Assembly: GCF_000023465.1 (NCBI RefSeq)
Contig: NC_014041.1
Location: 124,001 to 188,000, forward strand
Length of the DNA: 64,000 nucleotides
Direction of reading: 5' to 3'
Source of the DNA: Zunongwangia profunda SM-A87
GTDB taxonomy: Bacteria; Bacteroidota; Bacteroidia; Flavobacteriales; Flavobacteriaceae
This document shows positions 37,931-47,300 of the stretch, piece after piece. The position numbers and the translations under genes were made by a program. Position 1 is the first letter of the stretch; each line of letters opens with the position of its first letter. The notes under the pieces were generated by a model, which searched no databases, was not told the origin of the DNA, and was given only the letters and a program-made list of their open reading frames with translations.

Positions 37931-38649
37931 AGGATTTAAGGTGTTTTTTATTGATCTGTTTTTTTGGATTTTCTTTAAATGCACAAAGTCTGGATGTGGT
38001 TTACGGGGTAAGTACAGAACTTGCGTTAACAAAAGAACAACTCGAAAAAATACCGGCGCAAATAAGAGAGAATTATAAACAATTATTTAAGAATCTAAAG
38101 TATATAAAATTCAGACTCCAAATAAATGATCAAGAAAGCTTATTTAAAATGCAGGAATCCATGAAAAATGAGGCGCTTAGTGGATTTGCGTTTACCAGGA
38201 TCATGGCAGTTTTTAGTGGAACTTATTATAGCAACTCTCAGGAAGATATATGCTTAAATCAGGTAAATGCTTTTGGGAGGGGTTTTATAATAAGTTCTAA
38301 AATGAGTAGTATCAAATGGCAACTCAGTAAAGAGAAAAAATCCATAAAAGGTTTTAAAGTATATAAAGCTACAGGGTTTGAAATCATTAAAAATAGTGCG
38401 AGAGAGCATGAAATATCAATTATCGCATGGTACGCACCAGAAATAAATTTAGCCTTTGGACCGGCCAATTATGTAAATTTACCGGGGCTTATTTTGGAAT
38501 TGAAAAGAAATAGGAATACCTATACTGTTGAAAGTATAGAAGAAAAAGAAGTTATCGAAATTGAAAAACCAAGCAAAGGCAAGCAGGTTACGCAGGCAGA
38601 GTTTGAAGAGATTGGTGCTAAAGTGATGAAGAATTTTGGGAGTAATTAA
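37927..38649 (+). CDS. GLPGLI family protein 6
   Basis: 240 residues. Signal peptide ends at SLNAQ. Motif variant NLPGLI at 184-189 in FGPANYVNLPGLILEL. Like protein 2, it has Val instead of Cys in the FxCFKA position (FKVYKA). It is translationally coupled to the ExbD-like gene by ATGA overlap. Confidence 0.9.
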   Translation: MKDLRCFLLICFFGFSLNAQSLDVVYGVSTELALTKEQLEKIPAQIRENYKQLFKNLKYIKFRLQINDQESLFKMQESMKNEALSGFAFTRIMAVFSGTYYSNSQEDICLNQVNAFGRGFIISSKMSSIKWQLSKEKKSIKGFKVYKATGFEIIKNSAREHEISIIAWYAPEINLAFGPANYVNLPGLILELKRNRNTYTVESIEEKEVIEIEKPSKGKQVTQAEFEEIGAKVMKNFGSN

Positions 38650-38723
38650 ATAGGGATGCTGAAAAATTACAGGGCGTTTTTCATCTATTTTAGACTAAGT
38701 GAATATGAAGTAAGAATAGATTG

Positions 38724-39467
38724 ATGAAATTACAATATCTACTAATTATAGTTATTTTTTATTTCAATTCAGTTGCTTCTCAAGAGAAGAATATAACTGT
38801 TAAATTCAATGTTTCATTGAAGGAACAGTATATAAATCCGAAAGCATCTGATGATTATAAATATTTTCAAAAAGTAATGCAAAAAGAGGTAAAGGAAATT
38901 TTACCTCATTTGAACTTTTTTGTTTTATCTAATCGACAATCGTTTCAATTTACTTTTGAAAGACCTATGTCCTTAGACAATAAGCCAGATGCTTTTATTA
39001 ACTACGCAACAACATTAGTTTTTAATGGTAAAAGTATATATGGGAATGTTTTAGAAAAGAAGTCCTACTATATACCTAGAGTTCTGGAAAAAACGAGAAT
39101 GGTTGATCAAAACGCATTAAACTGGAAAATAACTGATGAAAAAAAAGATATCTTAGGACAAGAATGCTTTAAAGCTTACGTAATTCCTAGCGAAAGTTAT
39201 GAGGATTATGATAAATATATACCAATTTATGCATGGTTTGCTCCAAATTTAAATTATCAAGCTGGTCCGACGGCATATGCAAATCTTCCTGGATTGATAT
39301 TAGAATTGGAAACAAATCTTTTAAAATATACTGCAGTTGATTTATCACTTACTAAAAAAAAAGTAGAAGTAATTAATAAGGAAAATTTAGATATATTAAG
39401 CCATAAAATGTTTGTTCAATTTTATGATGAGTGGAATAAAAACAATAGGCCTTCAAAATTCAATTAA
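38724..39467 (+). CDS. GLPGLI family protein 7
   Basis: 247 residues from the ATG at 38724 (a TTG lies one codon before). Signal peptide ends at SVASQ. NLPGLI at 187-192; Cys148 in QECFKA. It is the most diverged of the seven and is separated from protein 6 by 74 bp. The barrel gene follows after 38 bp. Confidence 0.88.
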   Translation: MKLQYLLIIVIFYFNSVASQEKNITVKFNVSLKEQYINPKASDDYKYFQKVMQKEVKEILPHLNFFVLSNRQSFQFTFERPMSLDNKPDAFINYATTLVFNGKSIYGNVLEKKSYYIPRVLEKTRMVDQNALNWKITDEKKDILGQECFKAYVIPSESYEDYDKYIPIYAWFAPNLNYQAGPTAYANLPGLILELETNLLKYTAVDLSLTKKKVEVINKENLDILSHKMFVQFYDEWNKNNRPSKFN

Positions 39468-39505
39468 AAATAGTTTAAAATCTTTATTTACTTTAATATA
39501 ACTAT

Positions 39506-42256
39506 TTGGCGTTTGTGCGATTATTTTTTAAATTTTACTATTATTCATTTTCTTATTGTTATACTAAAATATTTTCGTTGCTAAGACTGCTGTTTTTAAT
39601 AGGCATTATTACCGCTATTAGTTCACTTAAAAGCGATGCTCAAACAATCCATTCCGGTACCGTTAAAGACTCGGCCAATGCACCACTTCATGGCGCTAAC
39701 CTTATTGCGATCCCGGATAGTGATGATCTTAATATGGCCTTTTCCATTTCTGATGAAAAAGGACGCTATCGCCTTAATCTGGAAAAAGACAGTAGCTATG
39801 TGATCGAGATTAGTTATTTGGGTTATCAAAAAATCATCGATTCGATTATTGCCAGTCGTGATATTCAGAAAGATTATACCATGCAGGCCAGTAACGAAAG
39901 CCTGGAAGAAGTCCTTATCAAAAAGAAAATGGCGGTGGTCGTAAAAGAAGATACTACAATTTATCGTACCGATGTTTTTAAAACCGGGGAAGAGCGTAAG
40001 CTACGTGAAGTTTTAAATAAGTTACCGGGTGTGGAAGTAGACCGTGAAGGGACCATCACCGTAAATGGCAAAAAGGTGGATAAATTAATGGTCGATGGGA
40101 AAACATTTTTTACCGGAGACTCTAAACTTGCCGTAGAAAACATTCCTGCTGATGCTGTAGATGAAGTCGAAGTGTTGGATAATTACAGCGAAATCCCGTT
40201 TTTAAAAGGTCTGGAAGACAGTGATAAAATGGCGATGAACATTAAACTTTCTGAAGGTAAAAAGAAATTTGCTTTTGGTGATATCGAAGTTGGCGGTGGC
40301 GTAGAAGATCGCTATTCTCTGCATCCTACCTTGTTTTATTACAGCCCGAAAACTTCAGTAAATGTTATAGGTGATTTTAATAATACCGGGCAAAAGTCTT
40401 TTTCCATGCAGGATTATATAAATTTTGAAGGCGGTTATTTATCGCTTATGGATCGGCCGAATGCGAGTAGTATTTATAACGATGATTTTGCGCAATTTCT
40501 GCGGAATGAAGATTTTACCTATAACAAAAATGAATTTGGCGCTTTTAACATCGCCCAGGAAATTACCAGCGCTCTCGATCTAAATGCCTACACTATTATT
40601 TCCAATAATAAACTGGAAACACTGGAAGAATATAACATTACCTATATCGATGAAGAGCGCGGGTTGGATGAATTTCGCGAAACCCGGCAAAACAACGATC
40701 TGTTTTTTACACTAAATAAATTGCAATTGCGCTATCGCCCAAATGCCGATGAAGATCTTACGTACGATGCCTATGTAAAAACATCTTCGGCTACAGCCAA
40801 CGGAATTTTAAATTCGTTTACTCCGGTAGATTCTACGTTTATCAATACCATGGCAAAGCCCGATGGGATCGATTTTACACAACATGTAAACTACAGCAAA
40901 CAGTTTTCTTTCGAGCATACCACTACACTAAATGTCGATTATAAATATTCTAAGAACGAAAATGACAAGGATTGGTTATTTAACGAGCCGATTTTTAATA
41001 CGATTATTCCTTTTGTAGAAGAAGACAGTCTGCATTTATTTCAGCAGGTAAATACCACGCTCAACCAGGCCAGTTTGGATCTCAAGCATTATTGGGTGCT
41101 CAACAATACCAATCATATTTATCCGGCATTGGGGGTCAGTTTTTCAGATCAGCGTTTTAGTACTCTCGACGAGCAACAATTGGATTCCGGAGAAATTAAT
41201 AGTTTTACTGAAGTCGATTTTAATAATGATGTTCATTACCGGTTGGTCGATCAATATGTAGGTTTTCAATATAAAACCATGTTTGGCGATCTTATTTTAA
41301 AACCCGGTCTTTTTTATCATTACTACCTGTGGCAGGTGACCCAGTTTGCTGATGAAATTACCAATGAAACAAAACCGGTTTTGTTGCCTGAATTTGAAAG
41401 TGAATATAAACTTGGCGGTTCAGAAAAATTACGATTAAATTACAGCATGCGTTCCAGTTTTGCCAATGCATCAAGTTATGCCAATCGCTATCGCTTAAGT
41501 AGTTTTAATAGGATTTACCGCGGAAATGAAGATTTAGAGAATCAATTGTATCATCGACTTTCTTTGAGCTATTATAAGTTTAGCCTTTTTAAAGGCATTA
41601 ATTATAATTTCTTTTTTAATTATTCGAACAGGGTACGATCCATTTTGAATACAACCATTTTAGAAGGAATTAATCAGATCTCGAGTCCGGTGTATACCGA
41701 TTTACCCAATGAAACCTATAGCTTTCGTGGCTCTTTTACCAAGCGACTCAATGATTTTCGATTGACGGTAGATGGGAATGCCTCGCTGTCCAGTTATAGC
41801 CGAATCGTAAACCAGAATACCATAGCTTATGATTCTGAACATTATGGTTACGGCCTGCGAATACGAACTACTTTTGATGACTTCCCAAATTTAGATGTGG
41901 GCTACGAACATGATTTTAGTGCTTTTGGATCGGATAATTTTCAGAATAGATTTGTACAATTTCAACCTTTTGCCCGTTTAGAATATGATTTTTTAAACGG
42001 ATTTATTCTGAAAGCCGATTACGAATATAATTATTACCAAAATCAGGAAAACGACCAGGTGAACCGTTTTCAGATAGGAAATGCTTCCCTGTTTTATAAT
42101 AAATTAGATAGTGCCTGGAGTTTTGAGGTTGAAGTCAATAATATGCTGGATGCCAATTTTAGAAGAGAAAATTCCTTTTCAGAATTCATTGTCACCGATA
42201 GCCGCATATACCTACAACCAAGAACCGTTCTTTTGAAAATAGCTTATAAGCTGTAG
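39506..42256 (+). CDS. TonB-receptor-like outer-membrane barrel with carboxypeptidase-regulatory domain
   Basis: Up to 916 residues. No ATG fits: possible starts are TTG 39506, GTG 39515 or TTG 39578, the last giving a compact signal peptide that ends at KSDAQ. Then a carboxypeptidase-regulatory-like beta domain (about 45-130), a plug-like segment (LREVLNKLPGVEVDREGTI, VDGKTFFTGD) and a long barrel of the OMP_b-brl type ending LKIAYKL. This receptor type is the usual neighbour of GLPGLI proteins in Flavobacteria, so the array and the barrel probably work together. Ligand unknown. Confidence 0.85.
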   Translation: MAFVRLFFKFYYYSFSYCYTKIFSLLRLLFLIGIITAISSLKSDAQTIHSGTVKDSANAPLHGANLIAIPDSDDLNMAFSISDEKGRYRLNLEKDSSYVIEISYLGYQKIIDSIIASRDIQKDYTMQASNESLEEVLIKKKMAVVVKEDTTIYRTDVFKTGEERKLREVLNKLPGVEVDREGTITVNGKKVDKLMVDGKTFFTGDSKLAVENIPADAVDEVEVLDNYSEIPFLKGLEDSDKMAMNIKLSEGKKKFAFGDIEVGGGVEDRYSLHPTLFYYSPKTSVNVIGDFNNTGQKSFSMQDYINFEGGYLSLMDRPNASSIYNDDFAQFLRNEDFTYNKNEFGAFNIAQEITSALDLNAYTIISNNKLETLEEYNITYIDEERGLDEFRETRQNNDLFFTLNKLQLRYRPNADEDLTYDAYVKTSSATANGILNSFTPVDSTFINTMAKPDGIDFTQHVNYSKQFSFEHTTTLNVDYKYSKNENDKDWLFNEPIFNTIIPFVEEDSLHLFQQVNTTLNQASLDLKHYWVLNNTNHIYPALGVSFSDQRFSTLDEQQLDSGEINSFTEVDFNNDVHYRLVDQYVGFQYKTMFGDLILKPGLFYHYYLWQVTQFADEITNETKPVLLPEFESEYKLGGSEKLRLNYSMRSSFANASSYANRYRLSSFNRIYRGNEDLENQLYHRLSLSYYKFSLFKGINYNFFFNYSNRVRSILNTTILEGINQISSPVYTDLPNETYSFRGSFTKRLNDFRLTVDGNASLSSYSRIVNQNTIAYDSEHYGYGLRIRTTFDDFPNLDVGYEHDFSAFGSDNFQNRFVQFQPFARLEYDFLNGFILKADYEYNYYQNQENDQVNRFQIGNASLFYNKLDSAWSFEVEVNNMLDANFRRENSFSEFIVTDSRIYLQPRTVLLKIAYKL

Positions 42257-42316
42257 GTAGTAATTATAAGTTAGACCGCTTCGTTGTTAGATTTTAGAAT
42301 CTACACTAAAATTTCT

Positions 42317-42465
42317 TGTCATCCGGATCAAGCCTCGCCGCAGGCAGGCGTAGTGGAGAACCTATATCATAATTAAGATCTCTCCACTCCGGTCGAGATG
42401 ACATTTTTTTTCAGGCTAAAATTATGCTGAAAGCTACTTAATAATCTTCACAACTGTCACTTCGA
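42317..42465. repeat. Composite REP-like element, left part (interrupted by IS110)
   Basis: Holds a GTCATCC arm, a GC-rich palindromic insert (42332-42349), the arm TCTCCACTCCGGTCGAGATGAC, and a tail ending CTGTCACTTCGA where the insertion sequence begins. It matches the uninterrupted copy at 43834-44022 almost base for base in its last 90 bp. The missing right part continues at 43673. Confidence 0.8.
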
Positions 42466-42468
42466 TTT

Positions 42469-43452
42469 CTATGACAATTCCAAGCGGTTTTTATAATTTG
42501 TTTGGTTTTTAATTAGTGCCATAGCAATGTGTAACAATTTGTTCCTGACCGCATTTAGAACACTCATTTTATTTTTGCCCTCTTCGACTTTTCTTAGGTA
42601 ATATACCTGCAGATCATTTTGCATCCTTACCGCCCTCATAGCGGCCATCTGAAGTACGGACTTCAAGGCCATATCTGCCATTTTCGATACCCTGGGCCTG
42701 GTTTTTAGGCTGGTGCCGCTCTGTTGCTCAAAGGGTACCACCCCTGCAAAGCAGGCGAGCTTCCTTGGATCGGTCAAACGTTGGAAGCCTTCGGTTTTGA
42801 TGGCGATCATCCAAGCGGTAACATCCCCTATGCCCGGTACGGTCTTGATCCTTTTGAGCTGTTCCTGTAAAACCGGGTCCGATTTGATTTCGGCACGGAT
42901 CAAGGTTTCTATTTCGTGGATGTGCCTATCCAGTTCTTTGATGGCCTTTTGATTGATCTTGATCAGTTTTCTGGTACTGCCATTAAATACAATATCCTTT
43001 AAATCGGCCATTTGCTGTTTGATCCCTTTGCGCTGCTTGATTTTTGATCTACGTTGGCCCATCAATATCTTTAAAGACCTGATGGCTTCACTGCAAGGTT
43101 CCCAGCATTCAAAATCCTGATGGTTCCTTTCAATGAATATGGCAATCCTCTTGGCATCTACCTTATCGTTCTTACCGCGCACCAGGCCGATACTCCTTTT
43201 GATATGCTTGGGGTCTATCACATAGACGTTAAAATCAAAGCCTTTCAGGGTTTGGTAAAGGTTATAGTTATAATACCCCGTGTTTTCCATGGCTATAAAA
43301 GCCTTGGAATCTATTTTGGCTATGCTTTTCAAAAGCTTGCGGATGCTTTTGGTTTTGTTGCCGATCTTGTGAAAGCTTGCCACACCGGAAGATCTAACAC
43401 AAAAATCCAACGTGTTTTTACTAATGTCGATACCTACATAAATACTTTTCAT
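42469..43452 (-). CDS. IS110-family DEDD transposase
   Basis: 327 residues from the Met at 43452; a longer frame starts at 43491 but its extra residues do not fit. The N-terminal RuvC-like DEDD domain has YVGIDISKNTLDF, AMENTGYY and RGKNDKVDAKRIA; the C-terminal Tnp_20 domain has TVPGIGDVTAWM, ACFAGVVPFEQQSG and its catalytic serine region SGTS. IS110 enzymes recombine through a bridge RNA. The frame is intact, and the stop codon lies only 3 nt from the element end. Confidence 0.93.
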   Translation of the reverse strand: MKSIYVGIDISKNTLDFCVRSSGVASFHKIGNKTKSIRKLLKSIAKIDSKAFIAMENTGYYNYNLYQTLKGFDFNVYVIDPKHIKRSIGLVRGKNDKVDAKRIAIFIERNHQDFECWEPCSEAIRSLKILMGQRRSKIKQRKGIKQQMADLKDIVFNGSTRKLIKINQKAIKELDRHIHEIETLIRAEIKSDPVLQEQLKRIKTVPGIGDVTAWMIAIKTEGFQRLTDPRKLACFAGVVPFEQQSGTSLKTRPRVSKMADMALKSVLQMAAMRAVRMQNDLQVYYLRKVEEGKNKMSVLNAVRNKLLHIAMALIKNQTNYKNRLELS

Positions 43453-43674
43453 AACTTTGTAATGCTTTGTAGATAAGAGGGATTTCATCAATAACTCAAC
43501 TCCTTGATAATGGGCTTATATCCCGAATTTCTATTAGAGATTGTTGATGAAAGTCTGAACTTGGGTCTGAATCGAACGATGAACTTTATGTTCTGAGCGA
43601 TATTAGTGTACCCGAGTTCAGCTCTCTTTTCTTTGTTAATACTGCTATAAAAATAACAATACAAGTCTAAAGGA
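43453..43674 (-). ncRNA. Candidate bridge-RNA region of the IS110 element
   Basis: 222 bp of noncoding DNA between the element end and the transposase start, on the transposase-upstream side. In the IS110 group the bridge RNA that pairs with donor and target DNA is encoded here. The segment is conserved-looking and rich in short inverted repeats, but guide loops matching the CACTTC-GA-GTGATTGCG target were not found with certainty. Confidence 0.4.
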
Positions 43675-44332
43675 GTGATTGCGAGTTTATGAGCAATTGT
43701 ATCGAGAAGTGGATTTTAGTCCGAATTTTGAATTCCAAAAAGCATAAAACTCAAGATTCGATAATTCCAAGCTTAAATTTTAACAATTCAGGCTAATAGC
43801 TGAAGGCTATATCTAAAAAAAAGTAATTGTGTTGTCATTTCGACTGAAGCGCAGCGGAATGGAGAAATCTATTTTGAAAGCTAATTATAATTAAGCTCTC
43901 TCCACTCCGGTCGAGATGACATTTTTTTCAGGCTAAAATTATGCTGAAAGCTACTTAATAATCTTCACAACTGTCACTTCGAGTGATTGCGAGTTTATGA
44001 GCAATTGTATCGAGAAGTGGATCTTAGTCAGAATTCAGAATTTTAACAAGTAACTATACATTTTAAAGCTGTGCAATTAAAATTTGGTCATGCTGAATTT
44101 GATTCAGCATCCCATACATCTGAAAGCTAACAGCTGAAATCGCTGTAAATTGTTAACAGTCAACTGTAAACTATATTCAAAACAAAAGAAAAAACCGGTA
44201 TAAATATTACGTTTTCTTTAATTCGGTTTTACCAATAGATTAATATTTATAAGAATGGGTAATTTAAGCAGATAGCAACCGCTGTTTTAGCAAAATTCCT
44301 TATTTTCGCACATCATTAGAAATTTTGAGGAA
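43675..44332. repeat. Gene-free repeat region before ileS, with the intact copy of the IS110 target
   Basis: Starts with the right half of the interrupted element (GTGATTGCGAGTTTATGAGC, to about 43722). A full composite copy follows at 43834-44022: arms GTCATTTCGACTGAAGCG (43834) and CTCCACTCCGGTCGAGATGAC (43900-43920) form a long imperfect hairpin, then CACTTCGAGTGATTGCGAG and TATCGAGAAGTGG form a second one. No gene. The last 100 bp hold the ileS promoter region. Confidence 0.8.
44301..44308 (+). promoter_or_regulatory. Candidate -7 promoter element for ileS
   Basis: TATTTTCG followed by CA, close to TAnnTTTG, 24 nt before the start codon. Confidence 0.35.
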
Positions 44333-47300
44333 ATGAGCACAAAGTTCCCTGAATATAAAGGACTTGACTTACCAAAAGTTGCAGAGGAGACATTAAAATA
44401 TTGGAAAGAAAACCAAATATTTGAAAAGAGCATAACTTCACGTGATGGTGAAAAGCCATTCATATTTTTTGAAGGACCGCCATCAGCTAACGGATTGCCG
44501 GGTATTCACCACGTAATGGCAAGATCGATTAAGGATATTTTTTGTCGCTATAAAACTCAAAAAGGATTTCAGGTAAAACGTAAAGCAGGTTGGGATACTC
44601 ACGGTCTTCCGGTAGAGCTTGGTGTGGAAAAGGAACTTGGGATCACCAAAGAAGATATTGGCACTAAAATTAGTGTTGAGCAATACAACGAGGCTTGTAA
44701 AAATGCGGTAATGCGTTATACAGATATCTGGAACGATCTTACCGAGAAGATGGGATATTGGGTAGATATGGATGATCCCTATATCACCTATAAGCCCAAG
44801 TATATGGAAACGGTTTGGTATCTCTTAAAACAGATCTACAACAAAGGTCTTATTTACAAGGGCTATACCATTCAGCCATATTCTCCAAAAGCAGGTACGG
44901 GTTTAAGTTCACATGAACTTAACCAACCAGGGACGTATCAGGATGTGTCAGATACTACGGTCACGGCAATGTTTAAAACCAAAAAGGAGACATTGCCAGC
45001 AGGTTTAAAAGAGCATGAAGAAGATGTATTCTTAATCGCCTGGACCACCACTCCGTGGACGCTTCCTAGTAACACTGCGCTTACTGTTGGGCCAAAAATC
45101 GAATATGTAACCGTAAAAACGTATAACCAATATACCTTTGAGCCGATTACGATAGTTGTTGCTAAAGAACTTGCTCTTAAACAGTTTGATAAGAAGTTTA
45201 AACAGGTAGAAAGCGAAGAAGAACTAAAAGCGTATAAAGAAGGTGATAACCTGCCTGCCGGCAAGGCAGGAAAAATCCCTTTCCTAATTGGTGAAAATTA
45301 CAAGGGGAAAGATCTGGTAGGTATAGCGTATGAGCAATTATTACCTTATACTTTGCCTTTCGAAAATCCTGAAAATGCCTTTAGAGTAATTTCCGGAGAT
45401 TTTGTGACTACCGAGGATGGTACGGGTATCGTGCATACCGCGCCTACTTTTGGTGCAGATGATGCTCTGGTTGCAAAACAGGCAACGCCACCAGTACCTC
45501 CAATGTTGGTGAAAGATGAGAATGACAATTTAGTTCCTTTAGTAGACCTTCAGGGTAAATTCAGACCAGAAATGGGCGAATTTGCCGGTAAGTATGTGAA
45601 GAACGAATATTATGATGATGCTGAAGTTCCTGAAAAATCTGTAGATGTAGAGATCGCTATTAAGCTGAAAGAAGAAAACAGGGCTTTTAAGGTAGAAAAA
45701 TATGTACACAGTTATCCAAACTGCTGGCGTACCGATAAGCCCATTTTATATTATCCGTTAGATTCCTGGTTTATCAAAGTAACCGAGGTTAAAGATCGTA
45801 TGCACGAGCTGAACACCGGGATTAACTGGAAACCAAAATCTACCGGAGAAGGTCGTTTTGGAAACTGGCTTGCAAATGCAAATGACTGGAACCTGTCCAG
45901 AAGCCGATATTGGGGAATTCCGCTACCAATTTGGAGAACTGAAGACGGTAGGGAAGAAAAAATTATCGGTTCTGTAGAAGAATTAAAAATAGAAATCACC
46001 AAAGCTGTTGAAGCGGGAGTGATGGACAAGGATATTTTCGCTGATTTTAAAATCGGCGATATGAGTGAAGAAAACTACGCCAATGTAGATCTCCATAAAA
46101 ATGTGGTAGATACAATTACTTTGGTTTCTGATTCTGGGAAAGCAATGAAGCGCGAAGCCGATCTTATCGACGTATGGTTTGATTCGGGTTCTATGCCTTA
46201 TGCGCAGTGGCACTATCCTTTTGAAAATAAAGAGAAAGTAGAGAAAGACTGGCGTAAAGCCGATTTTATTGCGGAGGGTGTCGATCAAACCCGTGGCTGG
46301 TTCTATACACTTCATGCTATAGCCACCATGACTTTTGACGATGTAGCGTATAAAAATGTAGTTTCCAACGGACTTGTTTTAGATAAAAATGGACAAAAAA
46401 TGTCCAAACGTCTTGGAAACGCGGTAGATCCTTTTGAAACCTTATCGGTTTACGGGCCGGATGCGACGCGTTGGTACATGATTTCTAACGCGAATCCTTG
46501 GGATAATTTAAAATTTGATATTGAAGGAATTGGAGAAATAAGCCGTAAGTTCTTCGGAACACTTTATAATACCTATTCTTTCTTTACCCTATATGCTAAC
46601 ATCGATAATTTTACGTATGCTGAAGCCGATGTTAAATTAGAAGAACGTCCGGAAATCGATCGTTGGATTCTTTCAGAATTACATACGTTAATTGAGAAAG
46701 TAGATAAATTCTATGCAGATTACGAGCCTACAAAGGCTACTAGGGTTATTTCAGAATTTGTTCAGGAAAATCTGAGTAACTGGTTTGTGCGATTAAGTCG
46801 AAGAAGGTTCTGGAAAGGCGATTACCAGCAGGATAAAATTTCAGCATATCAAACTTTATATACCTGCCTGGAAACCGTAGCGAAACTTAGTGCACCTGTG
46901 GCACCATTCTTTATGGATGCTTTATATAAAGATCTGAATCAAACTACGAAGAAAGAGAATTATGAATCGGTTCACACGGCTTTATTCCCGGTTTTCGATG
47001 AGAAATTTGTAGATAAATCTTTAGAACGTAAAATGGAAAAAGCACAAACAATTTCCAGTTTGGTACTTTCATTACGTAAAAAAGAAATGATTAAGGTGAG
47101 ACAGCCGCTACAACGAATCATGATTCCGGTATTGGATAAAAAACAGGGAGAGGAAATTTTAGCGGTGCAGGATCTTATAAAATCTGAAGTGAATGTAAAG
47201 GAAGTCGAGTTAATCGATGATGCTTCAGGAATTCTGGTAAAACAAATAAAACCGAATTTTCGCGTTTTAGGGCCTCGTTTTGGAAAGGAAATGAAGCACG

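Larger units (their letters stand above)
42466..43674 (-). mobile_element. IS110-family insertion sequence
   Basis: About 1,209 bp. The boundaries come from comparison with the empty copy at 43890-44022: flanks CTGTCACTTC-GA and GA-GTGATTGCGAG join exactly there. The only shared bases at the ends are the dinucleotide GA, and there are no terminal inverted repeats or longer target duplication, as expected for IS110. It contains one transposase gene and about 220 bp of noncoding DNA upstream of it. Confidence 0.9.

Noticed and set aside
43120..43476. 118-residue plus-strand frame opposite the transposase
   Set aside because: Antisense shadow of the IS110 transposase.
42466..43674. Target-site duplication of more than 2 bp at the IS
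   Set aside because: Comparison with the empty copy shows only the dinucleotide GA shared by both ends.
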